A DNA stretch of 7,469 bases, taken from Opitutaceae bacterium (GTDB lineage Bacteria; Verrucomicrobiota; Verrucomicrobiia; Opitutales; Opitutaceae). Below, piece after piece: positions 1 through 6,637 of the stretch (positions are counted from its first letter, which is position 1; each line of letters starts with the position of its first letter). The notes under the pieces were generated by a model. It had not been told where the DNA came from. It made no database searches and saw only the letters and a list, made by a program, of their open reading frames with translations. A program made the position numbers and the translations under genes. The stretch is taken from NCBI GenBank assembly GCA_009919985.1, contig RGAX01000136.1, positions 1 through 7,469 on the forward strand. The letters are read 5' to 3'.

Positions 1-1116
1 GGAGCCGCTCTCGCCGAAGACCCCATCGCGCTCTCCGCCCAGCCGTTTCTCAGTCCGCCCACGCTCACCGTTCAACGGCTCGCCGATGGCCGCGGCGGAC
101 GCGACCTCATCACCGCGCGCAACGGCCACGTGCTCGCCTTTCACCAACAAACGGTACGCGAAAGCGCCGACGGCGGCATCTCTTGGCGCTCCCCGCGCGA
201 AGTCGGCCCCGATGCCGGCGGCAAAGTCATGGTCAACGAAACCAACGGCGAAATCCTCTTCATCCATGCCGAAAAAGGCTTTCTCTGGAAAAGCCGCGAC
301 GACGGCCAGACGTGGAGCCGCGAAACCATTCGGATCTCGCCCAATAAGTTTAAACACGGCTCGCCCGATACCGTGCCCCTCGGCGTCGGCGCCTTTCAAC
401 CCGGCATCACGTTGCGCTACGGCCCGCACGCGGGGCGCCTGCTCTTGCCCGGCCGCATCTTTGGCCCGACCAATTCCAACGACGTCGAATGGCGCCCTTA
501 TCACTACAACACCGCCATGTTCAGCGACGACCAGGGCGCCACCTGGCAAGTCAGCGCCCCTTTCCCCATTCTCGGCTCGGGCGAAGGCGCGCTCGCCGAA
601 CTCTCCGATGGTCGCGTGCTTTACAGCTCCCGCGAGCATATGGGGAAAAACAACCGATTCTTTGGCTGGAGCTACGACGGTGGCCAACTGTGGTTGAATC
701 CTTTTGAAAGCGACGTGCTTCCCGACGGGGCGCGTGGCACCTCCTACGGCTGCATGGGTGGACTCATTCGCCTGCCCATCGACGGAGTCGATATCCTGCT
801 TTACAGCAACCTCGACACCGTCGCCGGCAAAATGCCCGATAAAATCGGCGGCTCCACCTCCAACGGCCGCGAGAAAATCACCGTCTGGGCTAGCTTCGAC
901 GGAGGTAAAACTTGGCCCGTGCATCGCCTCGTCTCTGCCGGCCCGAGCGCCTACTCGAACCTCGGCGTCGGCCGTGCCGGCACCCCGAGCGCTGGCAAAA
1001 TTTTTCTCCACTTTGAAGGGGGCGAAAAAAACTGCTACGAAGGCGTCTATGTCGCCACCTTCAATCTTAGTTGGTTGCTCAACGGCCGCGCCCTCGACGC
1101 TTTCATTAAAAAATAA
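1..1116 (+). CDS. Sialidase-like BNR/Asp-box protein, 5'-truncated
   Basis: The reading frame is open from the first base, so the start lies upstream; 371 residues are visible. The first visible residues, GAALAEDP, look like the end of a signal peptide, so little mature protein may be missing (inference). Five Asp boxes (S-x-D-x-G-x-x-W) lie at visible residues 55-62, 98-105, 175-182, 224-231 and 298-305, which marks a six-bladed sialidase-type propeller. By alignment with the next gene, the three substrate-carboxylate arginines are R34, R211 and R290, the Tyr/Glu nucleophile pair is Y318 (in AYSNL) and E195, and E339 matches the LYE glutamate. The stretch between R34 and the first Asp box is 15 residues shorter than in the next gene and has no counterpart of the acid/base Asp. 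It is therefore a sialidase homologue, but hydrolysis of ordinary sialosides is uncertain. It probably heads or sits inside an operon with the next two genes, and its stop is 12 bases before the next start. Confidence 0.85.
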   Translation, partial: GAALAEDPIALSAQPFLSPPTLTVQRLADGRGGRDLITARNGHVLAFHQQTVRESADGGISWRSPREVGPDAGGKVMVNETNGEILFIHAEKGFLWKSRDDGQTWSRETIRISPNKFKHGSPDTVPLGVGAFQPGITLRYGPHAGRLLLPGRIFGPTNSNDVEWRPYHYNTAMFSDDQGATWQVSAPFPILGSGEGALAELSDGRVLYSSREHMGKNNRFFGWSYDGGQLWLNPFESDVLPDGARGTSYGCMGGLIRLPIDGVDILLYSNLDTVAGKMPDKIGGSTSNGREKITVWASFDGGKTWPVHRLVSAGPSAYSNLGVGRAGTPSAGKIFLHFEGGEKNCYEGVYVATFNLSWLLNGRALDAFIKK

Positions 1117-1128
1117 TTTCCCACGCTC

Positions 1129-2289
1129 ATGTCTATTACTCGTCTTATTTTTAGTCTCCTCGCCAGCCTTTGCCTACTTCGCGCCGCGCCCATGTTGGAA
1201 ACCTCGGAGGTTTTCCCCACCAAAATGGCCGGCATCGCGCTTTACCGCATACCCGGCCTCATCGTGACTCCCAAAGGCACCGTACTCGCGTACTGTGAAG
1301 CCCGCCGCAACACCGGCGCCGATTGGGGCGAGATTGAAGTTCATCTCCGGCGCTCAACCGATGGCGGGAAAACCTGGGCCCCGCCTCAAAACATTGCTCA
1401 CCACGGCCCGCGCCTCGAGGGCAATCCACACAAAAAATCCGGCGGCGAACACGAACAAACCGTCAACAACCCCGTCGCTATCGTCGACCGCACCACCGGC
1501 GCCATCGAGTTTCTCTACTGCATTAACTACGCGCGCTGCTTCTCCATGCGCAGCAACGATGATGGTCTTACTTGGTCCAAACCCATCGACATCACTGCGA
1601 CCTTTGAACCGTTCCGTCGCCACTACGATTGGAAGGTCATCGCCACCGGCCCCGGCCACGGCGTCCAACTCAAAAGCGGCCGCTTAGTCGTGCCCGTGTG
1701 GATCGCCTTTGGCAAAGAAGGCGACCACGGCCCCTCCGCCTCCGCCACGATTTACAGCGATGACCACGGTCAGTCCTGGCACGCAGGTGAAATCGCCGTC
1801 CCGCGCGAAGGCGAATACGGCAACCCCAACGAGACGATGATTACCACTCTCTCCGATGACCGCGTCCTGCTCATAAACCGCAACGTCTCCAAACCCAACC
1901 GCAAGCTGCTCACCACGAGCGCCGACGGCGCCACTGGCTGGACCAAACCCATCTTCCATCCACAGCTCTGGGAACCCATCTGCATGGCGAGCATCGTTGC
2001 CCACCCCGCGCAACCAGGCCTGCTCCTGTATTCTGCGCCCCACACCCTTGGCCGCGACGCCGCCGGTCAGGAAATCCCCGCCAAACGCGGCCTGCGTGAA
2101 AACCTCACGATCCAAGTTAGCCGCGACGACGGCCAAACTTGGCCCGTGAGCCGCACCCTCGATCCCGGCAAAAGTGCCTATTCCGATCTCGCCGTCCTGC
2201 CCGATGGCACCGTGCTCTGCCTTTACGAAGCGGTCACGGGCCTAGTCGTCGCCCGCTTCAACCTCGATTGGGTACAAACCAAACCCTAA
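1129..2289 (+). CDS. Secreted exo-alpha-sialidase (neuraminidase, GH33 type)
   Basis: This 386-residue protein is complete and should release terminal sialic acids from glycans outside the cytoplasm. A signal peptide is visible: MSITR, then a hydrophobic core LIFSLLASLCLL, with likely cleavage after RAA near residue 20. The catalytic set of the family is present: R40 in the YRIPGL motif, D65 (acid/base) in the segment before the first Asp box, E235 in NPNE, R251, R323 in RENL, nucleophile Y351 in AYSDL, and E367 in LYE. Asp boxes lie at 76-83, 142-149, 210-217 and 331-338, with a degenerate one at 264-271. The length is normal for a single-domain bacterial sialidase. The ATG at 1129 is chosen because it gives a proper signal peptide and follows the upstream stop by 12 bases; no Shine-Dalgarno is visible. 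The C-terminal FNLDW matches FNLSW in the upstream gene, so the two are paralogues from a tandem duplication or a paired acquisition. Sialic acid linkage preference cannot be read from sequence. Confidence 0.93.
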   Translation: MSITRLIFSLLASLCLLRAAPMLETSEVFPTKMAGIALYRIPGLIVTPKGTVLAYCEARRNTGADWGEIEVHLRRSTDGGKTWAPPQNIAHHGPRLEGNPHKKSGGEHEQTVNNPVAIVDRTTGAIEFLYCINYARCFSMRSNDDGLTWSKPIDITATFEPFRRHYDWKVIATGPGHGVQLKSGRLVVPVWIAFGKEGDHGPSASATIYSDDHGQSWHAGEIAVPREGEYGNPNETMITTLSDDRVLLINRNVSKPNRKLLTTSADGATGWTKPIFHPQLWEPICMASIVAHPAQPGLLLYSAPHTLGRDAAGQEIPAKRGLRENLTIQVSRDDGQTWPVSRTLDPGKSAYSDLAVLPDGTVLCLYEAVTGLVVARFNLDWVQTKP

Positions 2290-2321
2290 GCTTTATTGCT
2301 CAAATTATATTTTATTTTCCC

Positions 2322-3248
2322 ATGTCTACTCGCTTCCGCGGCCTTGTCGCCGCTCCGTTCACGCCCTTCCACGCCGACCGTTCGCTGAACCTCGACGTCA
2401 TTCCCGCCTACGCGCGCTTCTTGCGCGACAACGGCGTCGGCGCCGCCTTCGTCTGCGGCACCACCGGCGAAGGTCTCTCGCTTACCCTCGAAGAACGCCT
2501 CCGCATCGCCGAGCGCTGGGTCGCCTGCGCCGACGATCGCCTGCGCGTCATCGTTCACGTCGGCCACACCTGTCTCACCGACGCCCGCACCCTCACTGCG
2601 CACGCCGCTAAAATTGGCGCTTCCGCCGTCTCCGCGCTCACGCCGTGTTTCTTCAAACCCCGCAACAACGCCGAGGTCGTCAACTGGTGTGAAGCCGTCG
2701 CCGCGGCCGCGCCCACGCTTCCTTTTTATTATTACAACATCCCCTCGATGACGGGCATCGATTATCCCGTCGTGGATTTTCTCGCTCAAGCGCAGGACCG
2801 GATTCCGTCGCTCGCCGGCGTGAAATACACCCACGAAAACTTACCCGACTACCAAGCCTGCGTCGCCTACGCCCAAGGCCGCTACGACATTTTGTTCGGG
2901 CGTGATGAACTTTTGCTCGAAGGCACCGATGCCGGTGCGCTGGGCGCCGTGGGTAGCACCTATAATTACGCCGCCCCGCTTTATCTGCGCCTGCTCGCCG
3001 CCCGCGCCGCCGGCCACGCGAGCGAAGCCCGCACCCTACAAGACACCGCCATCAAAATGATCGCGATCTGCAACGGTATCGGCGTCACCCACCTCGCCGC
3101 GTCCAAAGCCCTCATGGCGATGCTCGGCGTCGATTGCGGCCCCGTGCGCCTGCCACTCGCCCAGCCCGATGCGACGCAACTTGCGACGCTGCGCACCCGC
3201 TTAAACGAAATCGGTTTCTTTGATTTTGCTGGTCGCATCGGCGCCTAA
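2322..3248 (+). CDS. nanA: N-acetylneuraminate lyase (sialic acid aldolase)
   Basis: This is a 308-residue cytoplasmic class I aldolase of the DHDPS/NanA superfamily that cleaves N-acetylneuraminate into N-acetylmannosamine and pyruvate. Visible signatures are GTTGE at 46-50 (carboxylate binding), YYYNIP at 136-141 with Y138 as the catalytic tyrosine, K168 in GVKYT as the Schiff-base lysine, RDE at 194-196 in the sugar-binding region, and GSTYN at 211-215. GSTYN and the sialidase neighbours favour NanA over dihydrodipicolinate synthase. Several stretches (GTTGEGLSL, LPFYYYNIP, GAVGSTYNY, GPVRLPL) resemble, from memory, the vertebrate NPL type more than E. coli NanA. The frame stays open upstream to 2139, but that extension overlaps the sialidase and reads as non-protein-like sequence. 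The ATG at 2322 starts exactly where the family's first strand begins (RGLVAAPFTPF). The 32-base gap to the sialidase is AT-rich and has no evident Shine-Dalgarno. The gene converges with the regulator downstream. Confidence 0.93.
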   Translation: MSTRFRGLVAAPFTPFHADRSLNLDVIPAYARFLRDNGVGAAFVCGTTGEGLSLTLEERLRIAERWVACADDRLRVIVHVGHTCLTDARTLTAHAAKIGASAVSALTPCFFKPRNNAEVVNWCEAVAAAAPTLPFYYYNIPSMTGIDYPVVDFLAQAQDRIPSLAGVKYTHENLPDYQACVAYAQGRYDILFGRDELLLEGTDAGALGAVGSTYNYAAPLYLRLLAARAAGHASEARTLQDTAIKMIAICNGIGVTHLAASKALMAMLGVDCGPVRLPLAQPDATQLATLRTRLNEIGFFDFAGRIGA

Positions 3249-3274
3249 CGCGCGCGCATACCCACCGCCCAAAC

Positions 3275-4363
3275 TCACCGCGCCCGCGCCACCGAGCCGC
3301 CGGGCGAAAACTTCGGCTGCAACATCGCCTGCGCGGGCGTGAGCGTGAACGTTTCTCGCGCGACGAGTTGCAAAAGTGATCCGATTACTTTTTTCGCAAA
3401 CGCATGCGGACTAACCACGTATCGCGCCGGCGCCGGCGCCAAAACTCCGAGAAACGGATCATCATCGCGCGAAATCAAAGAAATATCCCGCGGGATTCTG
3501 AGCCCACGCTGCGCCAACACACTCGTCGTCGCTAGATACGCGTATGAGTTACTCACCACTAAACCGGTGGTGGGATTTTTCCGATCCAACAACCGCCCCA
3601 AAGCCCGCTCCACCGAGGCCACGTCGTCGCGATGGTACAACACCTCGGCCGTCGCCTCAGGCCACGACGAACGCTGCACGCCTTCCCTAAATCCCGTTTC
3701 GCTATCCACATCGCCCGCCAAACGCGCCTCGCAATTTAACAACGCGATCCGGCGGTGCCCCATCCGCAACAACACCCCCGCCGCGTGCCGACAAATCGAG
3801 CGGTAATCTAAATCGTAATGCGGCAACGACACCTCCGCAAACGTCGAACCCGCCACCAGACACGGTAAATTCCGCGCCGCAAACCAGCGCTGCATCGCCT
3901 CGGTCGATCGCACCAGCAACCACGCCTCGTGCCCGTGCTGCGCCACCAGCCGCTCCAGATTCCGCGCTGGATTCAATTGGTAAAATTGCCGTCCCTCATA
4001 AACCCGCAATCGGCACCCTTCCGCCAATAACAAATCTTTCAATTCATCAATCCATAGTGCGATCAAGGGTCGTAGCCGGCCGATCGGCTCCGGAATCAAT
4101 ACGCCGACGGTTTTGATCGTATCGCGTTTTCGCGCGGCGGGCGGATTCGAGATGATGCGCGTGCCCAACCCCACACTGGGCTCCACTACACCCTCGGCGC
4201 GCAACTGCGCCAAAGCCGCGCGCAAGGTATTGCGGCTCGCCTGCACCGTATCGCACAACACCCGTTCTCCGGGCAGCCACCCGCGCCACGTGCCCTTGGC
4301 GATTTCTACGCGCAAGACCTGCGCCACCTGACTCGCGACCGTTCTGTGGGGGATCAACGTCAT
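3275..4363 (-). CDS. Transcriptional regulator, GntR-type HTH fused to LacI-type ligand-binding domain
   Basis: This 362-residue protein has two parts. Residues about 8-72 form a GntR-type winged helix, with LPGERVL, a recognition-helix region SRNTLRAALAQLRAEG, and a wing ending GLGTRI. Residues about 83-355 resemble the LacI/periplasmic-binding-protein sensor domain: KTVGVLIPEP opens it, RMGHRRIALLN and GFREGV match its middle, and GLRIPRDISLISRDDDPF matches the usual LacI segment before the last strands. The architecture is the one known from the arabinose repressor AraR. Such proteins bind operators as dimers and release them on binding a small sugar. The location, convergent with the sialidase-nanA run and downstream of the mutarotase gene, suggests a sialic acid or amino-sugar ligand, but that is inference. 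A TTG at 4402 would add 13 residues. The ATG at 4363 is preferred because GGAG lies six bases upstream and the winged helix begins only a few residues later. The start is 75 bases after the mutarotase stop, so the pair may be co-transcribed. Confidence 0.85.
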   Translation of the reverse strand: MTLIPHRTVASQVAQVLRVEIAKGTWRGWLPGERVLCDTVQASRNTLRAALAQLRAEGVVEPSVGLGTRIISNPPAARKRDTIKTVGVLIPEPIGRLRPLIALWIDELKDLLLAEGCRLRVYEGRQFYQLNPARNLERLVAQHGHEAWLLVRSTEAMQRWFAARNLPCLVAGSTFAEVSLPHYDLDYRSICRHAAGVLLRMGHRRIALLNCEARLAGDVDSETGFREGVQRSSWPEATAEVLYHRDDVASVERALGRLLDRKNPTTGLVVSNSYAYLATTSVLAQRGLRIPRDISLISRDDDPFLGVLAPAPARYVVSPHAFAKKVIGSLLQLVARETFTLTPAQAMLQPKFSPGGSVARAR

Positions 4364-4369
4364 CGACCG

Positions 4370-4373
4370 CTCC
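4370..4373 (-). promoter_or_regulatory. Ribosome binding site deciding the regulator start
   Basis: On the - strand GGAG is followed by six bases (CGGTCG) and then the ATG at 4363-4361. It is the best-placed Shine-Dalgarno of any start in the window and supports this ATG over the TTG 39 bases upstream. Confidence 0.55.
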
Positions 4374-4438
4374 AGCGCACCGCACGCCGGCGCCTGAGGC
4401 AACCTCGTTCAACGTTTCGCCGCCACAACCGCCAACCG

Positions 4439-5566
4439 TTAAGGCGCCGACATCCACCAAATTTCCGGCGAACGATAACCCGGTTTGCGCTCGCCGCTCG
4501 CGAGGATCCAGCCGCCGCGCCATGCCACGGTCGGCACCGTCACTCGCGAAATCGGCGCAGCGCCCGCGGCACTCCAAGCCTTCGTCTTCGGATCGTACGC
4601 CCAAATATCGCTCGGAAATCCCGGATGATCCGGTCCCGTCAAATGCGCCCGCAGCCCATCGTCACCTGAGATCACAAGCAATTTTCCGTCCGCCGTGAGC
4701 GGCGCGGGCGAAGGCGCTGCCGTGGCCGCCCGCGGCAGATCCGGGAGCTTCGTCCAGCCCTGCACCGCGTGGTACGCATACGCGTCACGCAAAATTTTTC
4801 GCTGCGCTTTCCCGTCCGCGCCCGCGCTCAACGCCACGCCGCCAAACAGATAAAACGTATCCACCGTCGCACCCGCCACCGCGAGCATCCGCTCCGCGCC
4901 CGGCCACACCGGCAACTCCCGCCAGCCCGCCTCCGGCTTCGTCACATCCAGCGCCCAAAACGTGGCCAAGGCGCTCGTCGCATCCGGTTTTTCAATCCCG
5001 CCGGCCAAATAAAAAATATTCCCCACCAACGCCCCGCTGCCAAACGCACAGGCCCGCGGCAACGGCGGCAACGCCCGCCGCCCGAGCACTCGTCCGTCCC
5101 AAGTCATTAAATCGACGTCTCGAAAATTCTCCTTCGCATCACCCCCACCTGCACAAATGATTCCCGCTGGCGCCGAGACCGCGACGCCGTACGCATTGGC
5201 CCGCGGCAAACGTCCCGCTTCCACCCAGCTGCCTTCCGGCGTCGCCAGCGCATACACGCGGTCGTACCAAATTTTTGAGCCACCTTCCCACGGACGTTTC
5301 TGCGGAAAGTTCGCGCCGCCCGCGACCAACAAGGCCCCGCCCGCAACGCCAACAAACGGCGAAGCAAAACCTTCCCGATCCGGTAACGGCGCCAGCGATT
5401 TCCAAGTCATGGCAGGCTTCATAGGTAAAAGCGTTTCCGCCGCCCGCCCGCTTGGCGTCCATGCCGCACTCGCCAGCACGGCGCAACCGAGCCACGAAAC
5501 TAAACGGGGTGATGGGGTAAAACAGCGCAACTCCGCCACGCTGCGTTTTTTCACCCGCCAAGGCAA
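4439..5566 (-). CDS. Secreted kelch-propeller protein, cyclically permuted sialic acid mutarotase/epimerase family (NanM-like)
   Basis: This protein has 375 residues from a TTG start. The N-terminal part has basic residues, a hydrophobic stretch (LVSWLGCAVLASAAW, 22-36) and a probable cleavage after GRAA near residue 43, so it is exported. Six kelch-like blades follow from about residue 54, with Gly pairs at AGG (82-84), AGGG (139-142), AGG (188-190), FGG (241-243) and SGD (300-302). NanM speeds conversion of alpha- to beta-N-acetylneuraminate after sialidase release. The resemblance is specific: GGANF followed by YDRVYAL, W and RANAYGV corresponds to the C-terminal GGAGF...GRAYGV of E. coli NanM. 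SGERKPGYRSPEIW at the C-terminus corresponds to INGEAKPGLRTDAV, which lies earlier in NanM. The blade order is therefore rotated, as in the permuted mutarotase family (TIGR03548). The exact start is uncertain: GTG at 5554 also keeps the signal peptide, and neither start has a well-spaced Shine-Dalgarno (AGGA lies 15 bases before the TTG). Catalytic activity on sialic acid is inferred from family and neighbours. Confidence 0.85.
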   Translation of the reverse strand: MPWRVKKRSVAELRCFTPSPRLVSWLGCAVLASAAWTPSGRAAETLLPMKPAMTWKSLAPLPDREGFASPFVGVAGGALLVAGGANFPQKRPWEGGSKIWYDRVYALATPEGSWVEAGRLPRANAYGVAVSAPAGIICAGGGDAKENFRDVDLMTWDGRVLGRRALPPLPRACAFGSGALVGNIFYLAGGIEKPDATSALATFWALDVTKPEAGWRELPVWPGAERMLAVAGATVDTFYLFGGVALSAGADGKAQRKILRDAYAYHAVQGWTKLPDLPRAATAAPSPAPLTADGKLLVISGDDGLRAHLTGPDHPGFPSDIWAYDPKTKAWSAAGAAPISRVTVPTVAWRGGWILASGERKPGYRSPEIWWMSAP

Positions 5567-5621
5567 ACCGCGCCGCGTGGTTCCTTATTAAGACCAATTT
5601 CAGGCCAGCCCGCCCGTGTGG
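5567..5621 (-). promoter_or_regulatory. Candidate promoter/operator region before the mutarotase gene
   Basis: These 55 bases separate the kinase-like gene from the mutarotase gene. The middle is AT-rich against a GC-rich background and contains a 9-base palindrome with a single central base (CTTAATAAG on the - strand, 5584-5592). The palindrome sits inside a looser TGGT...ACCA inverted pair. It could be a regulator site or part of a -10 region, but no convincing -35/-10 pair is seen, and a palindrome this short can occur by chance. Confidence 0.2.
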
Positions 5622-6626
5622 TTACAGCTCGTCGTCGTGCGCTCCCGGCAAAGCGCTTGCGGCCGGATCGCTCCGCACGCGACCCAGCCAATCCGCAATC
5701 AACGGCTCGCGCTCCGTGATCGCCGCCGGCCACGGCGCCGCAACCAGATCGATCACGCGCAACGCCCCGTCCACGCAGCGCACAAAATTGCGCGCATGCA
5801 TATCCGCCACCAAAAACGCCCGCGGCGCTCCGCCCACGCTGCTCTCGAGGAAGAACAACCGCGGATGATCTCGGTTCGCCCGCAGGAAACGCGACGGAAT
5901 CTCGATCAACCCCGCCGGCAAGACCCGCGACACATCGTCACCTTGCGCGAGCGGTTCACCGAGCGCCTGCTTCGCCACCAAAATTCCCTCAGGCGTCACC
6001 GCCACCACTTCCGTCGCCATCCCACCGAGCGCGTGCACGAGTAGTAATTTCTCCAACAACCCGCGGTACGTCCCCAGCCCGGCCTCGGCGCGCAACGTCG
6101 TCTCATCGCCGCGCCGAAAGCCAAACTCGCTCCCGATCCGCCCTTCTTCGCGCGGCAGATAAAATTTATAAACCGAGTTATCCGTCTCTGCCGCAAACGC
6201 CCACGCTTCCACCCCTCCGCCGATGCGGCGCAAGTGCGGGTTTGATTCTTCAAGGGGATTGGACGTCTCCAACTCGGCCGCTGCGACGGGCGTATTTTCG
6301 CCCTCAACCGACACAAGCGGCGACGCCGGAAATCCAAAATCTTCGAGGGGCCGCAAGGGCAAGAGCCCGCGCAGCTCACGAATCGCCACGCCAAACGCCG
6401 CCCACGCGCCGCCCGCGCCTTCAAGCAGGCTTACTTCGTCTTCGGCGAGGAGGACGAGATCGCGGTCCGAATCTGCGCGGACACCGCATTCGGTTGCCGC
6501 CGCGCCGAGGCGAGCGAGCGCCGCCAGTCTTCGCTCGTGATCGTGTTGAAGGTCGCGTCTTGCTTGGTCGCTCGGGAGGGAGCGGCCTTGGATACGGGTG
6601 ATTTGGCCGGTGAAGTGGTCTTGCAT
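5622..6626 (-). CDS. Protein with atypical kinase-like fold (polyvalent-kinase type)
   Basis: This protein has 334 residues from the ATG at 6626. Kinase-like landmarks appear in the right order: a glycine-rich stretch IGGGVEAWAF (135-144), then VYKFYLP with K154 as the candidate ATP-anchoring lysine. A hydrophobic helix LLEKLLLVHALGG comes next, then a hinge-like ILVAKQ, then ADMHARNFV with D275 and N280 in a catalytic-loop-like D-x-H-x-x-N arrangement. RVIDLVA follows, with D293 where the Mg-binding Asp of DFG would be. This pattern resembles the putative polyvalent protein kinase domain seen in bacterial and phage proteins, recognised from memory. The substrate is unknown and no partner is evident. 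Codons lean to G endings (GCG, GTG, TTG) more than in the sialic acid genes. The start is uncertain: TTG at 6701 and GTG at 6389 are in-frame alternatives. The first 65 codons overlap another open frame (6431-6637), so the true gene may begin at the GTG and have about 255 residues. Confidence 0.55.
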   Translation of the reverse strand: MQDHFTGQITRIQGRSLPSDQARRDLQHDHERRLAALARLGAAATECGVRADSDRDLVLLAEDEVSLLEGAGGAWAAFGVAIRELRGLLPLRPLEDFGFPASPLVSVEGENTPVAAAELETSNPLEESNPHLRRIGGGVEAWAFAAETDNSVYKFYLPREEGRIGSEFGFRRGDETTLRAEAGLGTYRGLLEKLLLVHALGGMATEVVAVTPEGILVAKQALGEPLAQGDDVSRVLPAGLIEIPSRFLRANRDHPRLFFLESSVGGAPRAFLVADMHARNFVRCVDGALRVIDLVAAPWPAAITEREPLIADWLGRVRSDPAASALPGAHDDEL

Positions 6627-6637
6627 GGTTCCGCCAT
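6431..6637 (-). CDS. Possible small hypothetical protein overlapping the kinase-like gene start
   Basis: This 68-residue frame begins with an ATG 11 bases upstream of the ATG proposed for the kinase-like protein and is read in a different frame. The N-terminal half is rich in Lys, Pro, Ser, Thr and Ala (MAEPCKTTSPAKSPVSKAAP), like a disordered tail, and the second half contains SEDWRRSLASARRQP. Hand-counted G+C by codon position is about 45/66/79 percent for this frame and 79/45/66 for the kinase frame. The start of nanA reads about 64/52/80, so neither frame fits well. No domain is recognised. If real, it would be a separate gene with the kinase starting further in, or the two could be one gene split by a frameshift. 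Confidence 0.3.
   Translation of the reverse strand: MAEPCKTTSPAKSPVSKAAPSRATKQDATFNTITSEDWRRSLASARRQPNAVSAQIRTAISSSSPKTK

Noticed and set aside
2139..2321. Longer nanA frame starting at 2139
   Set aside because: The added 61 residues overlap the end of the sialidase and are Arg/Pro-rich shadow sequence; the family's first strand starts just after the ATG at 2322.
2290..2321. Internal promoter for nanA in the AT-rich gap
   Set aside because: TATATT at 2306-2311 resembles a -10 box, but no -35 lies at proper spacing and transcription would start only a few bases before the ATG.
3249..3274. Bidirectional terminator between nanA and the regulator
   Set aside because: The 26 bases contain a CG alternation and a C-rich run but no stem-loop with a T tract on either strand.
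3425..3440. Short GCGCCG tandem repeat
   Set aside because: It encodes the APAPA segment of the regulator and is simple GC-rich coding sequence, too short to call a repeat element.
3702..3923. Additional - strand frames of 60-190 codons inside the regulator, lyase and mutarotase genes
   Set aside because: They are Gly/Ala/Arg-rich shadows of well-supported genes in GC-rich DNA, with no recognisable domain.
4411..4416. AACGTT palindrome upstream of the regulator as a LacI-type operator
   Set aside because: Symmetry stops after three bases on each side, and the regulator's DNA-binding domain is GntR-type, so a LacI-style operator is not expected.
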